Origin: Nitratidesulfovibrio termitidis HI1
GTDB lineage: Bacteria; Desulfobacterota; Desulfovibrionia; Desulfovibrionales; Desulfovibrionaceae
Direction of reading: 5' to 3'
Length of the DNA stretch: 64,000 nt
NCBI RefSeq assembly: GCF_000504305.1
Contig: NZ_KI632512.1
Span: forward strand, 2,230,250-2,294,249
Under the pieces are notes generated by a model. It saw only the letters and a list, made by a program, of their open reading frames with translations, was not told the origin of the DNA and made no database searches. The stretch's first letter is position 1. Each line of letters opens with the position of its first letter. Positions 25,523 through 36,736 of this stretch are shown here, one piece after another. The position numbers were made by a program, and so were the translations under genes.

Positions 25523-27249
25523 GCCGCCTGGAACGTTTCCGCAGCCTGTTCCGCACCGCGCTGGACGTGCCGGAAGAAATCGCGCCGGAACGCTACCAGG
25601 CCCTGCGCCGCAAGATCACCCTGCTGCTGACCACCGCCGCCGTGGTGCCGCTGCTCATTCTGTCGGTCATCAACTACCACCAGTACCGGGCCACCCTGAC
25701 GCGCGAAATAGTCACCCCGGTGCGCGGGCTGGTGAACAAGACCCGCCATTCCTTCGAGCTGTTCCTGGCCGAGCGCGCATCCACCGTCAGCCTCATCTCG
25801 CAGGTGTACAGCCCGGCGGAACTGGCCGACGAACGCAACCTGAACCGCATCTTCCGCGCGGTGAAAAGCGAATTTCCCGGTTTCATCGACCTTGGGCTCA
25901 TCAACGAAAACGGCGTGCACGCCAGCTACGTGGGCCCGTACAACCTGAAGGGCAAGGACTACTCCACCGCCGACTGGTACCAGCAGACGCGGGTCAAGGG
26001 CGTGTACGTCAGCGACGTGTTCATGGGCTTCCGGCGCTTTCCGCACATCGTCATCGCCGTGCAGCGCATGACCGACGACGGCCACTCGTGGGTGCTGCGC
26101 GCCACCATCGACACCGGGCAGTTCGACCGGCTTATCGCCTCCATGGGGCTGGAACCGGAAAGCGACGCCTTTCTGGTGAACACCGCGGGGGTGCTCCAGA
26201 CCGCCTCGCGCTTCTATGGCGCGGTGCTGGACCAGCTGCCCCTGCCCATGCCGCCCATGACCTATGAAACGGCCACGCTGGAAACCACCGACCCGGCCGG
26301 GCGCGACGTGTTCATCACCTACACCTACTTCCAGCACGCCGACTTCGTGCTGATGGCGGTGAAGCCCCGCGCCGACATCTTCAAGCCGTGGACCACCCTG
26401 CGCAGCGACCTGATACTGCTGTTCGTCACCAGCGTGGCGCTGATCCTGTCCGTGGCCTTCGGCCTGACCGACCTTCTGGTGCGGCGCATGCGCGCCAGCG
26501 ACGAGCGGCGCATCGCCGCCTTCGTGCAGATGGAACACACCCAGAAGCTGTCCTCCATCGGACGTCTTGCCGCAGGGGTGGCGCACGAGATCAACAACCC
26601 GCTGGCCATCATCAATGAAAAGGCAGGCCTTGCCTCCGACCTCATGGAACTGGCCAAGGACTTTCCGGAGCGTGACCGCTTCCGCGCGCTGGTGGACGCC
26701 ATCCTGCGCTCGGTGGAGCGCTGCCGCTCCATCACCCACCGCCTGCTGGGCTTTTCGCGCCGCATGGACGTGAACATCGAGCAGTTGGACGTCAACGACG
26801 TGCTCAAGGAAACCATGAGCTTCCTGGAGCAGGAGGCCCTGCACCGGTCCATTGCCACCTCGGTCAGCCTGGACCAGGCCATGCCGCGCATCGCGTCGGA
26901 CCGGGGCCAGTTGCAGCAGGTGTTCCTGAACATCCTGAACAACGCCTTCGCCGCCGTGCCGGACGGCGGATCCGTGACGCTGGCCACCTGGCTGCGCGAC
27001 CCGGACACGGTGGGCGTGTCCATCAAGGACAACGGCAAGGGCATGTCCGACGAGGTGCTTCGCCACATCTTCGAGCCGTTCTTCACCACCAAGAAGACCT
27101 CGGGCACAGGCCTTGGCATGTTCATAACCTACGGCATCATCAAGCGCCTTGGCGGCGACATTGCGGTGCAGAGCAAGGAGGGCACGGGTACCACCGTGTC
27201 CATCTTCCTGCCCGTCAAAGCCGCGCCAACCGCCACCCTCGGGAGCTAA
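25519..27249 (+). CDS. Cache-domain sensor histidine kinase
   Basis: A 576-residue membrane kinase starting at an ATG that overlaps the previous stop (ATGA), with AGGAGCGACGC upstream. A first membrane helix (TLLLTTAAVVPLLILSVIN) and a second (LILLFVTSVALILSVAFGL) bracket a periplasmic Cache sensor (FIDLGLINENGVHASYVGPYNLKGKDYS). The DHp domain has HEINNPLAII, and the ATPase domain has NILNNAF (N box), DNGKGM (G1), FEPFFTT (F) and GTGLGM (G2), so it is complete. The receiver gene two bases downstream is its likely partner. Confidence 0.93.
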   Translation: MSRLERFRSLFRTALDVPEEIAPERYQALRRKITLLLTTAAVVPLLILSVINYHQYRATLTREIVTPVRGLVNKTRHSFELFLAERASTVSLISQVYSPAELADERNLNRIFRAVKSEFPGFIDLGLINENGVHASYVGPYNLKGKDYSTADWYQQTRVKGVYVSDVFMGFRRFPHIVIAVQRMTDDGHSWVLRATIDTGQFDRLIASMGLEPESDAFLVNTAGVLQTASRFYGAVLDQLPLPMPPMTYETATLETTDPAGRDVFITYTYFQHADFVLMAVKPRADIFKPWTTLRSDLILLFVTSVALILSVAFGLTDLLVRRMRASDERRIAAFVQMEHTQKLSSIGRLAAGVAHEINNPLAIINEKAGLASDLMELAKDFPERDRFRALVDAILRSVERCRSITHRLLGFSRRMDVNIEQLDVNDVLKETMSFLEQEALHRSIATSVSLDQAMPRIASDRGQLQQVFLNILNNAFAAVPDGGSVTLATWLRDPDTVGVSIKDNGKGMSDEVLRHIFEPFFTTKKTSGTGLGMFITYGIIKRLGGDIAVQSKEGTGTTVSIFLPVKAAPTATLGS

Positions 27250-27251
27250 GC

Positions 27252-27641
27252 ATGCAGGAACTGAAGGTTCTGCTCGTGGATGACGAGGAGGAATTCGTCA
27301 CGACCCTGGCCGAACGGCTGTCGCTGCGCGGCATGGTCACGCGCATCGCCACCGATGGCGAACAGGCCCTGCGCGCCGTGGAGGCGGACCCGCCCCACGT
27401 GGTGGTGCTGGACCTGATGATGCCCGGCATCAAGGGCACCGAGGCCCTGCGCCGCATCAAGGCCGGGCACCCCGGCGTGCAGGTCATTCTGCTGACCGGG
27501 CACGGCAGCGCGCGCGACGGCATCGAAGGCATGAAGCTGGGCGCGTTCGACTACCTGATGAAGCCCCTGCGGCTGGAAGACCTGCTGGAAAAGCTGCACG
27601 AAGCGGGCAGGCTGGCACAGGCCGCGCAGGCAAACGCCTGA
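27252..27641 (+). CDS. Single-domain response regulator
   Basis: A 129-residue CheY-like receiver. The acidic pair is VDDEEE, the phospho-acceptor Asp lies in VVLDLMMPG, T/S is in LLTGHGS and the conserved Lys in YLMKPL. There is no output domain, only a short helical Ala-rich tail, so it either relays phosphate or acts by protein contact. It follows the histidine kinase by two bases and precedes the kinase-like protein at 27680. Confidence 0.93.
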   Translation: MQELKVLLVDDEEEFVTTLAERLSLRGMVTRIATDGEQALRAVEADPPHVVVLDLMMPGIKGTEALRRIKAGHPGVQVILLTGHGSARDGIEGMKLGAFDYLMKPLRLEDLLEKLHEAGRLAQAAQANA

Positions 27642-27679
27642 GCCCCGCAGCACACAACGTACCGCACAGGAAACACGGC

Positions 27680-28423
27680 ATGGCACACGACGACACCATC
27701 CACCTGGCCGCCCCCGCCACAGCGGGGGATGACGCCGCCCACGAATGCGTGGGTTGTCTTGCCGCATCGGCCACGCACGAATTGCAGAACGCCCTGGCGG
27801 TGATCCGCGAATCCGCCGGGCTGATGCAGGATCTCGTGTCCCTGTGCGGCGAAGGGCTGCCCCACCGCGACCGGCTGTGCACCATGCTTTCGCTGATTCA
27901 GGAACAGGTGGCGCGCGGGGGCGACCTTGCGTGGAACCTGAACCGCCTGGCCCACGCCTGGGAAGAGGACGGCGAGGCCGCCCGCGACCTTGGCGCGGTG
28001 CTGGAGGAATTCGTGGCCCTGGCCCGGCGCGGTTGCGCCATGCGCGGGGTGGAACTTGTCCTTGCGCAACAGGGGGGTGACGGCCCGGCAGTGCGCGTAA
28101 GCGCCCAGGGCCTGGCCTTGCGCACCAGCCTGCTGCGTGCGGTGCGCTGCTGTCTGGGCGAGGGAACGGAACAGGACACCGCCCGGAATGCCCGTCCCGC
28201 CACCGGCGGAATGCTGGTGCTGCGCGCGGCACTGCACAACGGGGTGCCCGGCGTGGAGATGGACTTCACCCCGCCCGGCGCACAGGCCGGTTCCGGATCC
28301 CTGGAACTTTCCACGGTCAGTGCCGATACAGCGCGCTGCATGCAGGCGTACGGAGTGGATGTGCGGCAGGCGGAAGGCGCGCAACTGCGCTTCTTTCTGC
28401 CCTGTCCCAAATGCACCGCCTGA
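27680..28423 (+). CDS. Kinase-like protein without recognisable ATP-binding motifs
   Basis: A 247-residue protein. Residues 30-60 (AASATHELQNALAVIRESAGLMQDL) look like a DHp helix with an H box (HELQN in place of HEINN). The C-terminal half has the length of a HATPase domain, but no N box, DxGxG or GxGLG motif can be seen; MDFTPPG stands where G1 would be and LRFFLPC where the final strand would be. It may act as a phosphotransfer or scaffold protein for the receivers on either side rather than as a kinase. It sits in the same operon as the kinase and receiver. Confidence 0.6.
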   Translation: MAHDDTIHLAAPATAGDDAAHECVGCLAASATHELQNALAVIRESAGLMQDLVSLCGEGLPHRDRLCTMLSLIQEQVARGGDLAWNLNRLAHAWEEDGEAARDLGAVLEEFVALARRGCAMRGVELVLAQQGGDGPAVRVSAQGLALRTSLLRAVRCCLGEGTEQDTARNARPATGGMLVLRAALHNGVPGVEMDFTPPGAQAGSGSLELSTVSADTARCMQAYGVDVRQAEGAQLRFFLPCPKCTA

Positions 28424-28548
28424 TGCGACGCCATATTTTCCGCTTTCGTGTTGCAACGGTTTCAGCTACGATATAGCCAACTGCTCTCCTGAAACACTTG
28501 TCCCACGCGGCGGCAACATCCTGCCGCCACGGCACAACGGAGGAACGT

Positions 28549-28839
28549 ATGGCAACACTTCGTGAAACGCTGGAACGCTGCTTCGCGGCCGTGGCCTTCG
28601 CCGATGCGGCGGACCACGGCGAGGCCATGCGCATGGCGGGTGTAACCCCCGCTGCCGCATGCGCCGGGCGGCTTGAGGATGTCTTTGCGGCCGTGGCCTT
28701 CGCCGAGGCCGACTGCCACGACGTGGCCATGGAGATGATGGGATGCGTGCGCCCCGCGCGCCGGGTCATCCACAACAGCTTCCTGGATAACGTGGGGCTT
28801 GGCGACGTGGCCGTGTGCTACGGCGTCGTGCCCATCTAG
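28549..28839 (+). CDS. Small protein with internal duplication
   Basis: Not recognised. The 96-residue protein follows a clear GGAGGAACGT ribosome site. It contains two copies of one motif about 34 residues apart: CFAAVAFADAADHGEAMRMAG and VFAAVAFAEADCHDVAMEMMG. Each looks like an amphipathic helix pair with His and Cys. It lies between kinase-like and receiver genes, so it may belong to the same signalling island. Its stop codon touches the first base of a palindromic repeat. Confidence 0.65.
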   Translation: MATLRETLERCFAAVAFADAADHGEAMRMAGVTPAAACAGRLEDVFAAVAFAEADCHDVAMEMMGCVRPARRVIHNSFLDNVGLGDVAVCYGVVPI

Positions 28840-28983
28840 GAGCTGCTTCCGAATTGTCTTTTCGCCCGTTGGCTTCGTCAAACATCGTCTGCCATTTTGG
28901 TCAAATACGATAAGAGTATACTCCCTCATGGCAGCCTTGTTTTCCTTGCCAACGAACGAAAATCCTCATTCAGAAACAGCTCC
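28839..28983 (-). repeat. Palindromic element, copy D
   Basis: GGAGCTG and CAGCTCC close a 145-nt palindrome. On the minus strand the core reads CGTTGGCAAGGAAAACAAGG, then CTGCCAT, a loop with AGTATACTCTTATCGTATTTG, and ATGGCAG. The element starts at the last base of the stop codon of the upstream gene. Confidence 0.85.
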
Positions 28984-29072
28984 GGAATACAGCAAGTGCC
29001 CCGCGCGGCGGATTCGCCACCGCCGCGCGGGTTCGCGGACCGAGTTTCACCCGAACCCGAAGGAGAGCAGTC

Positions 29073-29528
29073 ATGAAGGGTATCAAGGTATTGCTGGTGG
29101 ACGACGAGGAGAATTTCGTCCGCACGCTGGCCGAGCGCATGTCCATGCGCGACGCCGGGGCCACCGTTGCCCTGAACGGTGAAGAAGCCCTGCAGATGGT
29201 GTCCGCCGGTGAGGTGCCCGACGTCATGGTCCTTGACCTGCGCATGCCCGGCATCGACGGCATGGAAGTGCTGCGCCGCGTCAAGAAGGCCTATCCGCAG
29301 GTGCAGGTCATCGTGCTGACCGGCCACGGCACCGAAAAGGACGAGGAAGAAGCCCGCCGTCTGGGCGCTTTCGAGTACCACAAGAAGCCCGTGGACATCG
29401 ACATTCTGGTGCGCGACATCCGCCGCGCCTTCCGCGAAAAGGTCGAGGACGCCATGGTGGCCGCCACCTTCGCGCAGGCAGGCGATTTCGACAACGCCCG
29501 CAAGATCCTGGACGAAGACAAGAAATAG
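29073..29528 (+). CDS. Response regulator with short C-terminal extension
   Basis: A 151-residue receiver: VDDEENF, VLDLRMPGIDG (phospho-acceptor Asp), VLTGHGT and YHKKPVD carry the conserved residues. About 30 extra residues (DAMVAATFAQAGDFDNARKILDED) form a helical tail that resembles half a TPR. AAGGAGAGCAGTC precedes the ATG. It lies upstream of a receiver-kinase hybrid, so the two may form one relay. Confidence 0.92.
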   Translation: MKGIKVLLVDDEENFVRTLAERMSMRDAGATVALNGEEALQMVSAGEVPDVMVLDLRMPGIDGMEVLRRVKKAYPQVQVIVLTGHGTEKDEEEARRLGAFEYHKKPVDIDILVRDIRRAFREKVEDAMVAATFAQAGDFDNARKILDEDKK

Positions 29529-29609
29529 CGGGCGGGCCGCGCCCGCCTGGGGGTCTCCGGGGCCGGGGCATCCGCCGCGATGCCCATTCCGGGGATATCC
29601 GAGGGAAGC

Positions 29610-30938
29610 ATGATGCGCGCCCTGCTCGTGGATGACGAGACGGCATTCGCCGAACTGCTGGCCGAACGGTTGCGTGCGCGCGGCATTGCCGTGCGCACCG
29701 CCTATGACGCCGAATCCGCCCTGGCGTTGCTGGACGCCGGAGAGGAATTCGACGTGGCCGTGCTGGACGTGTGCCTGCCCGGCGCCAGCGGCATCGACCT
29801 GTTGCGGCGCATGAAGGCGCGCCTGCCGCTGGTCGAGGCGCTGATGCTGACCGGCTCGTCCGACGTGCGCAACGCCGTGGAGGGCATGCGTCACGGGGCG
29901 TTCAACTACCTGCTGAAGCCTGCCAACATCGATGATCTGGTGCGCGAACTGCGCTCCGCCCACGAGCGCAAGCTGCGCCAGGAAGAAAACGCCCGCATGA
30001 TCGAGGCGGGCAAGCTGGCCTCCATCGGGCGACTGGCCGAAGGCGTGGCGCACGAGATCAACAACCCCGTGAACATCATGACCAACGCGGCGGGCTGGAT
30101 AGAGGACCTGCTGGACGAGCCGGACCTTGCATCCAGCCCGCACGCGGCGGAAATGCGCCGCTCGGTGGTCAAGATCAAGGCCCAGAGCCGCCGCGTGCGC
30201 GAGATAACCCGCAAGCTGCTGTTCTTCGGCAAGGGGCTGGACCCGCGCCCCGGCCCGGTGCGCGTGGCCGACCTGCTGGGCGAGGCCCTGCGCCTGCTGG
30301 CAGACCGCGCCGCCGACCTTGGCGTGGCGGTGCACCTGGATGTGCCGCCGGACACGCCCCTGCTGGTGGCCCCGCCCGTGGAATTGCGCCAGGTGTTCGT
30401 GCACGTGGCCGAAAACGCGCTGGATGCCGTGGAATACGCCCAGTCCACGGTGACGGAACGCAGGCTTGCCGTCACCGTGCGGGTGGAGTTTCCGACTGCC
30501 GGGGGTTCCCCGCCGCCGGAAAACGCCGCGCCCGCGCGCGCCTCATCCGGCGCGTCTCCCTCATCTGGTCCGTCCTTCTCTGCTGGCGCGTCCTCCACAC
30601 CTCTCTCACCCGGCGCATCCCCCTCTGCTGGCTCCCCCCCTGCTCCGGGCACATCCCCTGCACCGGGCGGCGAGATGTGCATCGCCTTCCGCGACACGGG
30701 GCACGGCATCCCGTCCGAAGTGCTGCCCTACGTGTTCGAACCCTTCTTTTCCACCCGCCCCGTGGGGCGCGGCATGGGCCTTGGCCTGTCCGTGGCCGTG
30801 GGCGTCATCACCTCGCTTGGCGGGTTCATCGACATCGACAGCCAGCCCGGCGACACCACGGTGACCCTGCGCCTGCCCCTGCCCCAGTCCCTGTCGGAAA
30901 CGCCTGACGAGGCGCCCGCCTCCACTTGCAAGGGCTAG
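29610..30938 (+). CDS. Receiver-histidine kinase hybrid (soluble)
   Basis: A 442-residue protein from the ATG behind GAGGGAAGC (a second ATG follows at once). The N-terminal receiver has VDDE, VAVLDVCLPG and YLLKPA. A kinase core follows with HEINNPVNIM, ENALDAV (N box), DTGHGI (G1), FEPFFSTR and GMGLGL (G2), all intact. Between the N and G1 boxes an unusual insertion of about 60 residues rich in Ser, Gly, Pro and Ala interrupts the ATPase fold. No membrane segment is present, so the receiver probably controls the kinase from within the island's phosphorelay. Confidence 0.9.
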   Translation: MMRALLVDDETAFAELLAERLRARGIAVRTAYDAESALALLDAGEEFDVAVLDVCLPGASGIDLLRRMKARLPLVEALMLTGSSDVRNAVEGMRHGAFNYLLKPANIDDLVRELRSAHERKLRQEENARMIEAGKLASIGRLAEGVAHEINNPVNIMTNAAGWIEDLLDEPDLASSPHAAEMRRSVVKIKAQSRRVREITRKLLFFGKGLDPRPGPVRVADLLGEALRLLADRAADLGVAVHLDVPPDTPLLVAPPVELRQVFVHVAENALDAVEYAQSTVTERRLAVTVRVEFPTAGGSPPPENAAPARASSGASPSSGPSFSAGASSTPLSPGASPSAGSPPAPGTSPAPGGEMCIAFRDTGHGIPSEVLPYVFEPFFSTRPVGRGMGLGLSVAVGVITSLGGFIDIDSQPGDTTVTLRLPLPQSLSETPDEAPASTCKG

Positions 30939-31040
30939 CCCCGCCCGGCGGCCCTGCGCCGCCCCCCCTGACGCGTCCCCCAAACGCGTCCCCAGAAACT
31001 TCACCAGACTCTTCCCCCAAACGCATCCCCCACAAACGTC

Positions 31041-31075
31041 GGAGGCGGACCGGTCAAGCCGGTCCGCCTCCTTTT
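31041..31075 (+). terminator. Intrinsic terminator after the hybrid kinase gene
   Basis: GGAGGCGGACCGG pairs perfectly with CCGGTCCGCCTCC around TCAAG and is followed by TTTT. It ends the plus-strand signalling operon. Confidence 0.9.
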
Positions 31076-31137
31076 GCGGGAAGGGGGAGAGAACATTCAG
31101 GGGGCGCGATGAAAACCGCGCCTCCCGTTGTGGCCGG

Positions 31138-31220
31138 CCACCCGCGCCGGACATCGCCGCACGTCCGGCGCGGGTGTGGTTGCCGGCGGATGGAGCGTCC
31201 CGCCGCCAAACGGGGCGCTC
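31138..31220 (-). other. Two strong hairpins downstream of acs
   Basis: CACCCGCGCCGGAC/GTCCGGCGCGGGTG (within 31138-31178) and GGAGCGTCCCG/CGGGGCGCTCC (31191-31220) are consecutive stable stems. acs transcription on the minus strand would run into them. Neither has an immediate U-tract, so they may protect the 3' end or back up termination. Nothing else is seen in 31076-31307. Confidence 0.5.
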
Positions 31221-31307
31221 CACCTTGCTATGATGAACTGTAACTTTCCGGCGTCATTCTTGGCCTTTCATTTCTTTCGCGGGCAACACACGGCGCGCTC
31301 GCGATTC

Positions 31308-31451
31308 GGGGCTGTTTCTAAATTAGGATTTTCGCTCGTTGGCGAGGAAAACAAGCCTGCCATGAGGGAGCATACTCTTCTCGTATTCGACCGATATGGC
31401 AGGCGAAGTTTGACGACGCCAACGGGTGAAAGGACAATTTAGAAACTGCCC

Positions 31452-31452
<1 letters not shown>
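31308..31452 (+). repeat. Palindromic element, copy E
   Basis: GGGGCTGTTTCTAAATT and AATTTAGAAACTGCCCC form a 17-bp inverted repeat with one mismatch, enclosing CGTTGGC/GCCAACG and CCTGCCAT/ATGGCAGG stems. Its last base is the first base of the acs stop codon on the opposite strand. Confidence 0.87.
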
Positions 31453-33455
<2,003 letters not shown>

Positions 33456-33541
33456 GCCGTTGCCTCCCGTTCGTTTGGCGGTACGCCGGTGTTTCCGGCC
33501 TTTTCGCGTGGCCCGGCCCGTGTCGCGGCGGGGCGTGGCCC

Positions 33542-33688
33542 AGGGGCTGTTTCCGGATAAGGATTTTTGTTCGTTGGCAAGGAAAACGGGTCTGCCATGA
33601 GGGAGCATACTCTTCCCGTATTCGACCGATGTGGCAGACCGCGTTTGACGTAGCCAACGGGCAAAAGGACAATCCGGCAACAGTCCCT
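33542..33688 (+). repeat. Palindromic element, copy F
   Basis: AGGGGCTGTTTCCGGAT and ATCCGGCAACAGTCCCT form the outer arms. The inner stem is TCTGCCAT with GTGGCAGA, and CGTTGGC pairs with GCCAACG. It lies in the divergent acs-pat intergenic region, about 90 bp upstream of acs. Confidence 0.87.
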
Positions 33689-33774
33689 GCAACCTTTGTT
33701 TAGCGACGCACCGTCAACATGCGAAGCCGTGCGCCACCCCCTTTTCGGTGAACGGTCATCCCGCGCCGGTGAAA

Positions 33775-33803
33775 TTGACTTTTTGCCGGTGGACGGAAAG
33801 AAT
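33775..33803 (+). promoter_or_regulatory. Possible promoter of the acetyltransferase gene
   Basis: TTGACT lies 17 nt from AAGAAT (four of six -10 bases match), 215 nt ahead of the GTG at 34019. The rest of 33689-34018 shows no gene. Confidence 0.35.
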
Positions 33804-34018
33804 GCCCTGAATGGTGCGCCCCATGAACGGCGCAAGACGGCCCGTCACCGGACGGGGACGGCACGCCGGGGCAACAGCATGCGCCCCGCCCGCGCCATCC
33901 CCCGCCGCGCAGACCACCCCCGTGGCCGCCGCAACCGCGCACCGCACGACGCCGGGCAACCGCCCGGCGCGCCCGCACCTGCCCGCACGCGGCGGCTCGA
34001 CGGAAGGGGGTTCGCACG

Positions 34019-36721
34019 GTGTCCACGCATTCGACCCTGGAACAGATGTTCAAGCCCACTTCCGTGACCGTCATCGGAGCCACGGCCACGCCGGGCGAGC
34101 CGGGTTGCGTCATCATGGACAACCTGATGTCCGGCACCTTTCTGGGGCCGGTGCTGCCGGTGAACGAAACGGGCGAGGCCGTGGCGGGCATGCCCGGCCA
34201 CACCGACATCGACACCCTGCCGCTGACGCCGGACCTTGCCATCATCTGTTCCCCGCCCGAGACCATTCCCGGCTACATAGAAGAGCTTGGCAAGCGCGGC
34301 ACCCGCGCCGCCGTGATCATGAGCCGGGGGTTCTTCCGGTTCGACCGTGAACGGCGCGAAGTGCAGAAGGCCGCCCTGCTGCAGGCCGCACGGCGCTGGG
34401 GCGTGCGGGTGCTGGGGCCGAACTGCCTGGGGTTCATCACGCCGTCGGTGGGGGTGAACGCCAGCCTTGCCCCGCGAGAAGCGCTGCCCGGCAAGGTGGC
34501 CTTTCTTTCGCAGTCCGATTCGCTGTTCACGTCCGTTCTGGACTGGGCCACGTCCAAGGGCATCGGCTTTTCGCACTTCATCGCCCTGGGCGACCGCTAC
34601 GACGTGCACTTTCACGACGTGCTGGACTACCTGAACAGCGACGTGAACACCCGCGCCGTGCTGCTGTATATAGAGACCATCGACAGTGCCCGGCGGTTCA
34701 TGTCCGCCGCGCGCGCGCTGGCCCGCAACAAGCCGGTGCTGGTGATCAAGGCGGGCCGGTCGGAGGCGGCGGCCACGGCAGCGGCCGCGCATTCCGGCAT
34801 GCTGCTGGGCGCGGACGAGGTGTACGACGCCGCCTTCCGCCGGGCGGGCATGCTGCGGGTGGCCGACATCGACGCCATGTTCGACACGGTGGAAACGCTG
34901 GCCCTTGCCAAGCCGCTGAAGGGCGACCGGCTGGCCATCCTGACCAACGGCGGCAGCCCCGGCTTTCTGGCCACCGACGCCCTGTTGCAGGGGCGCGGCA
35001 AGCTGGCCGAACTTTCCGACGAAACCTGCCAGGCGCTGGACAACCAGTTGGGGCGCGACTGGTCGTACTGGAACCCGCTTATCGTGCGCAGTTCCGCCGA
35101 TGGGGCCATGTACGCCAAGGCGTTGCAGATATTGCTGGATGACCGGGGCGTGGACGCCGTGCTGGTGATGCACGTGCCCACCTTTTCCATACCCAGCGAC
35201 GACGTGGCGGGCGCGGTTATCGAGGTGGCGCGGCGCAGCCGCAAGCCGGTGCTGACAAGCTGGCTGGGCATAGACGACGCCGCCGGGGCGCGCCGCAAGT
35301 TTGCCGCCGCCGGGGTGCCCAGCCACTTCACCCCGGACAACGCGGTGCGGGCCTTCCTGAACATGGTGGAGTACCGGCGCAACCAGGACACCCTGATGGA
35401 AACGCCGCCCTCGCTGCCGGAGGCCTTCAACCCCGACGTGACGGCGGCGCGCATGGTGGTAAACGATGCGCTGGAGGCCAAGCGCATGCTGCTGACCCCG
35501 GCAGAGGCCCACGCCGTGCTCACCGCCTATGGCATACCCGTGGCCGAGACGCGCCACGTGAAGACCCCGCGCGAGGCCGTGGCCGCAGCAGCACAGATAG
35601 GCTACCCCGTGGCGCTGAAGGTGGAATCGCCCGACGTGCCGCGCACGTCGCTGGCTGGGGGCGTTGCCCTTAACCTGTCCAGCGACGAAGAGGTGATGGA
35701 CGCCGCCCTGTCCACCGCCAACAACGTGTGCGACCAGGTGCCCGGCGCGCGCATGGAAGGCTATGCCGTGCAGCGCATGTGCCGGTTGGCCGGGGCGCAC
35801 GAACTGGCCGTGGAAACCGCCACCGACCCTGTTTTCGGCCCCATCATCCGCTTCGGGCAGGGTGGGTCCATGGCAGAGGTGCTGGCCGACCGCCAGACCG
35901 CCCTGCCGCCGCTGAACATGGGCCTTGCGCAGGAACTGGTATCGCGCACGCGGGTGTACCGCCTGCTGCGCGGCAACGGTCACAAGGACCGCGTGAATCT
36001 GGACGCCGTGCGCCTGCTGCTGTGCAAGGTGTCGCAGCTGATCATCGACATACCCGAAATATTCGAGCTGGAAATTGACCCGCTGTTCGTGGATGCCGAC
36101 GGCGTGGTGGCGCTGGATGCGCACATGCGCATTGCCTGGTCCACCACCACCGGCACGGACCAGCTGGCCATCCGCCCCTACCCGCGTGAGCTTGAGGAAT
36201 GCGTGACCCTGCGCGACGGGCGGCACGTGGACCTTCTGCCCATCCGCCCGGAAGACGAGCCGGAGCACTGGGAATTTGTGGAAAGCCTGTCCGCCGAGGA
36301 CAAGCGGTTCCGCTTTTTCGGCAACGTGGCCAAGCTGCCCCGCGCCGAAATGGTGAAGCTGACCCAGATCGACTACGACCGCGAAATGGCCTTTATCGCC
36401 AAGGGGCCGGATAACGAAGGGGTGGTGCGCACGCTGGGCGTGGTGCGGGCCATGGTCAGCACCGACAACAGCGAGGCGGAATTCGCCGTGGCCGTTCGGT
36501 CCGACCTGAAGCGGCAGGGTCTGGGCAAGCTGCTGATGCAGAAGATCATCCGCTACTGCAAGGCGCGCGGCACCAAGCGCATTGTGGGTGCGGCCCTTGG
36601 TGACAACAAGTCCATGGCCGAACTGGCACGGTCGGTCGGCTTCATCGTCAGCAAGGACTACGACGAGGACATCTGGCAGCTAGACTTGCCGTTGGAGGAT
36701 GGGAAGGGGGAAGGACATTAA
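34019..36721 (+). CDS. Pat-type protein acetyltransferase (NDP-forming CoA ligase-GNAT)
   Basis: A 900-residue protein starting at GTG with GGAAGGGGG upstream. Residues 10-130 are a CoA-binding Rossmann domain (VIGATATPGEPG), 150-460 a succinyl-CoA-ligase-like region (PGKVAFLSQSD, LVIKAGRSEAAATAAAAHSG), 490-690 an ATP-grasp domain (GYPVALKVESPDVPRTSLAGGV) and 720-890 a GNAT domain (VAVRSDLKRQGLGKLLMQKII is its acetyl-CoA loop). The organisation matches the PatZ/Pka family, which acetylates and shuts off acetyl-CoA synthetase. Its position divergent from acs supports that target. A receptor role for another acyl-CoA cannot be excluded. Confidence 0.88.
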   Translation: MSTHSTLEQMFKPTSVTVIGATATPGEPGCVIMDNLMSGTFLGPVLPVNETGEAVAGMPGHTDIDTLPLTPDLAIICSPPETIPGYIEELGKRGTRAAVIMSRGFFRFDRERREVQKAALLQAARRWGVRVLGPNCLGFITPSVGVNASLAPREALPGKVAFLSQSDSLFTSVLDWATSKGIGFSHFIALGDRYDVHFHDVLDYLNSDVNTRAVLLYIETIDSARRFMSAARALARNKPVLVIKAGRSEAAATAAAAHSGMLLGADEVYDAAFRRAGMLRVADIDAMFDTVETLALAKPLKGDRLAILTNGGSPGFLATDALLQGRGKLAELSDETCQALDNQLGRDWSYWNPLIVRSSADGAMYAKALQILLDDRGVDAVLVMHVPTFSIPSDDVAGAVIEVARRSRKPVLTSWLGIDDAAGARRKFAAAGVPSHFTPDNAVRAFLNMVEYRRNQDTLMETPPSLPEAFNPDVTAARMVVNDALEAKRMLLTPAEAHAVLTAYGIPVAETRHVKTPREAVAAAAQIGYPVALKVESPDVPRTSLAGGVALNLSSDEEVMDAALSTANNVCDQVPGARMEGYAVQRMCRLAGAHELAVETATDPVFGPIIRFGQGGSMAEVLADRQTALPPLNMGLAQELVSRTRVYRLLRGNGHKDRVNLDAVRLLLCKVSQLIIDIPEIFELEIDPLFVDADGVVALDAHMRIAWSTTTGTDQLAIRPYPRELEECVTLRDGRHVDLLPIRPEDEPEHWEFVESLSAEDKRFRFFGNVAKLPRAEMVKLTQIDYDREMAFIAKGPDNEGVVRTLGVVRAMVSTDNSEAEFAVAVRSDLKRQGLGKLLMQKIIRYCKARGTKRIVGAALGDNKSMAELARSVGFIVSKDYDEDIWQLDLPLEDGKGEGH

Positions 36722-36736
36722 TGGTGGTTTGCAACA

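Noticed and set aside
28929-31442. Short peptide MREYTLIVFD / MREHTLLVFD in two palindromic copies
   Set aside because: The frame is shifted in copy A, stopped early in copy F and lacks an ATG in copy B, so the palindrome rather than a peptide is conserved.
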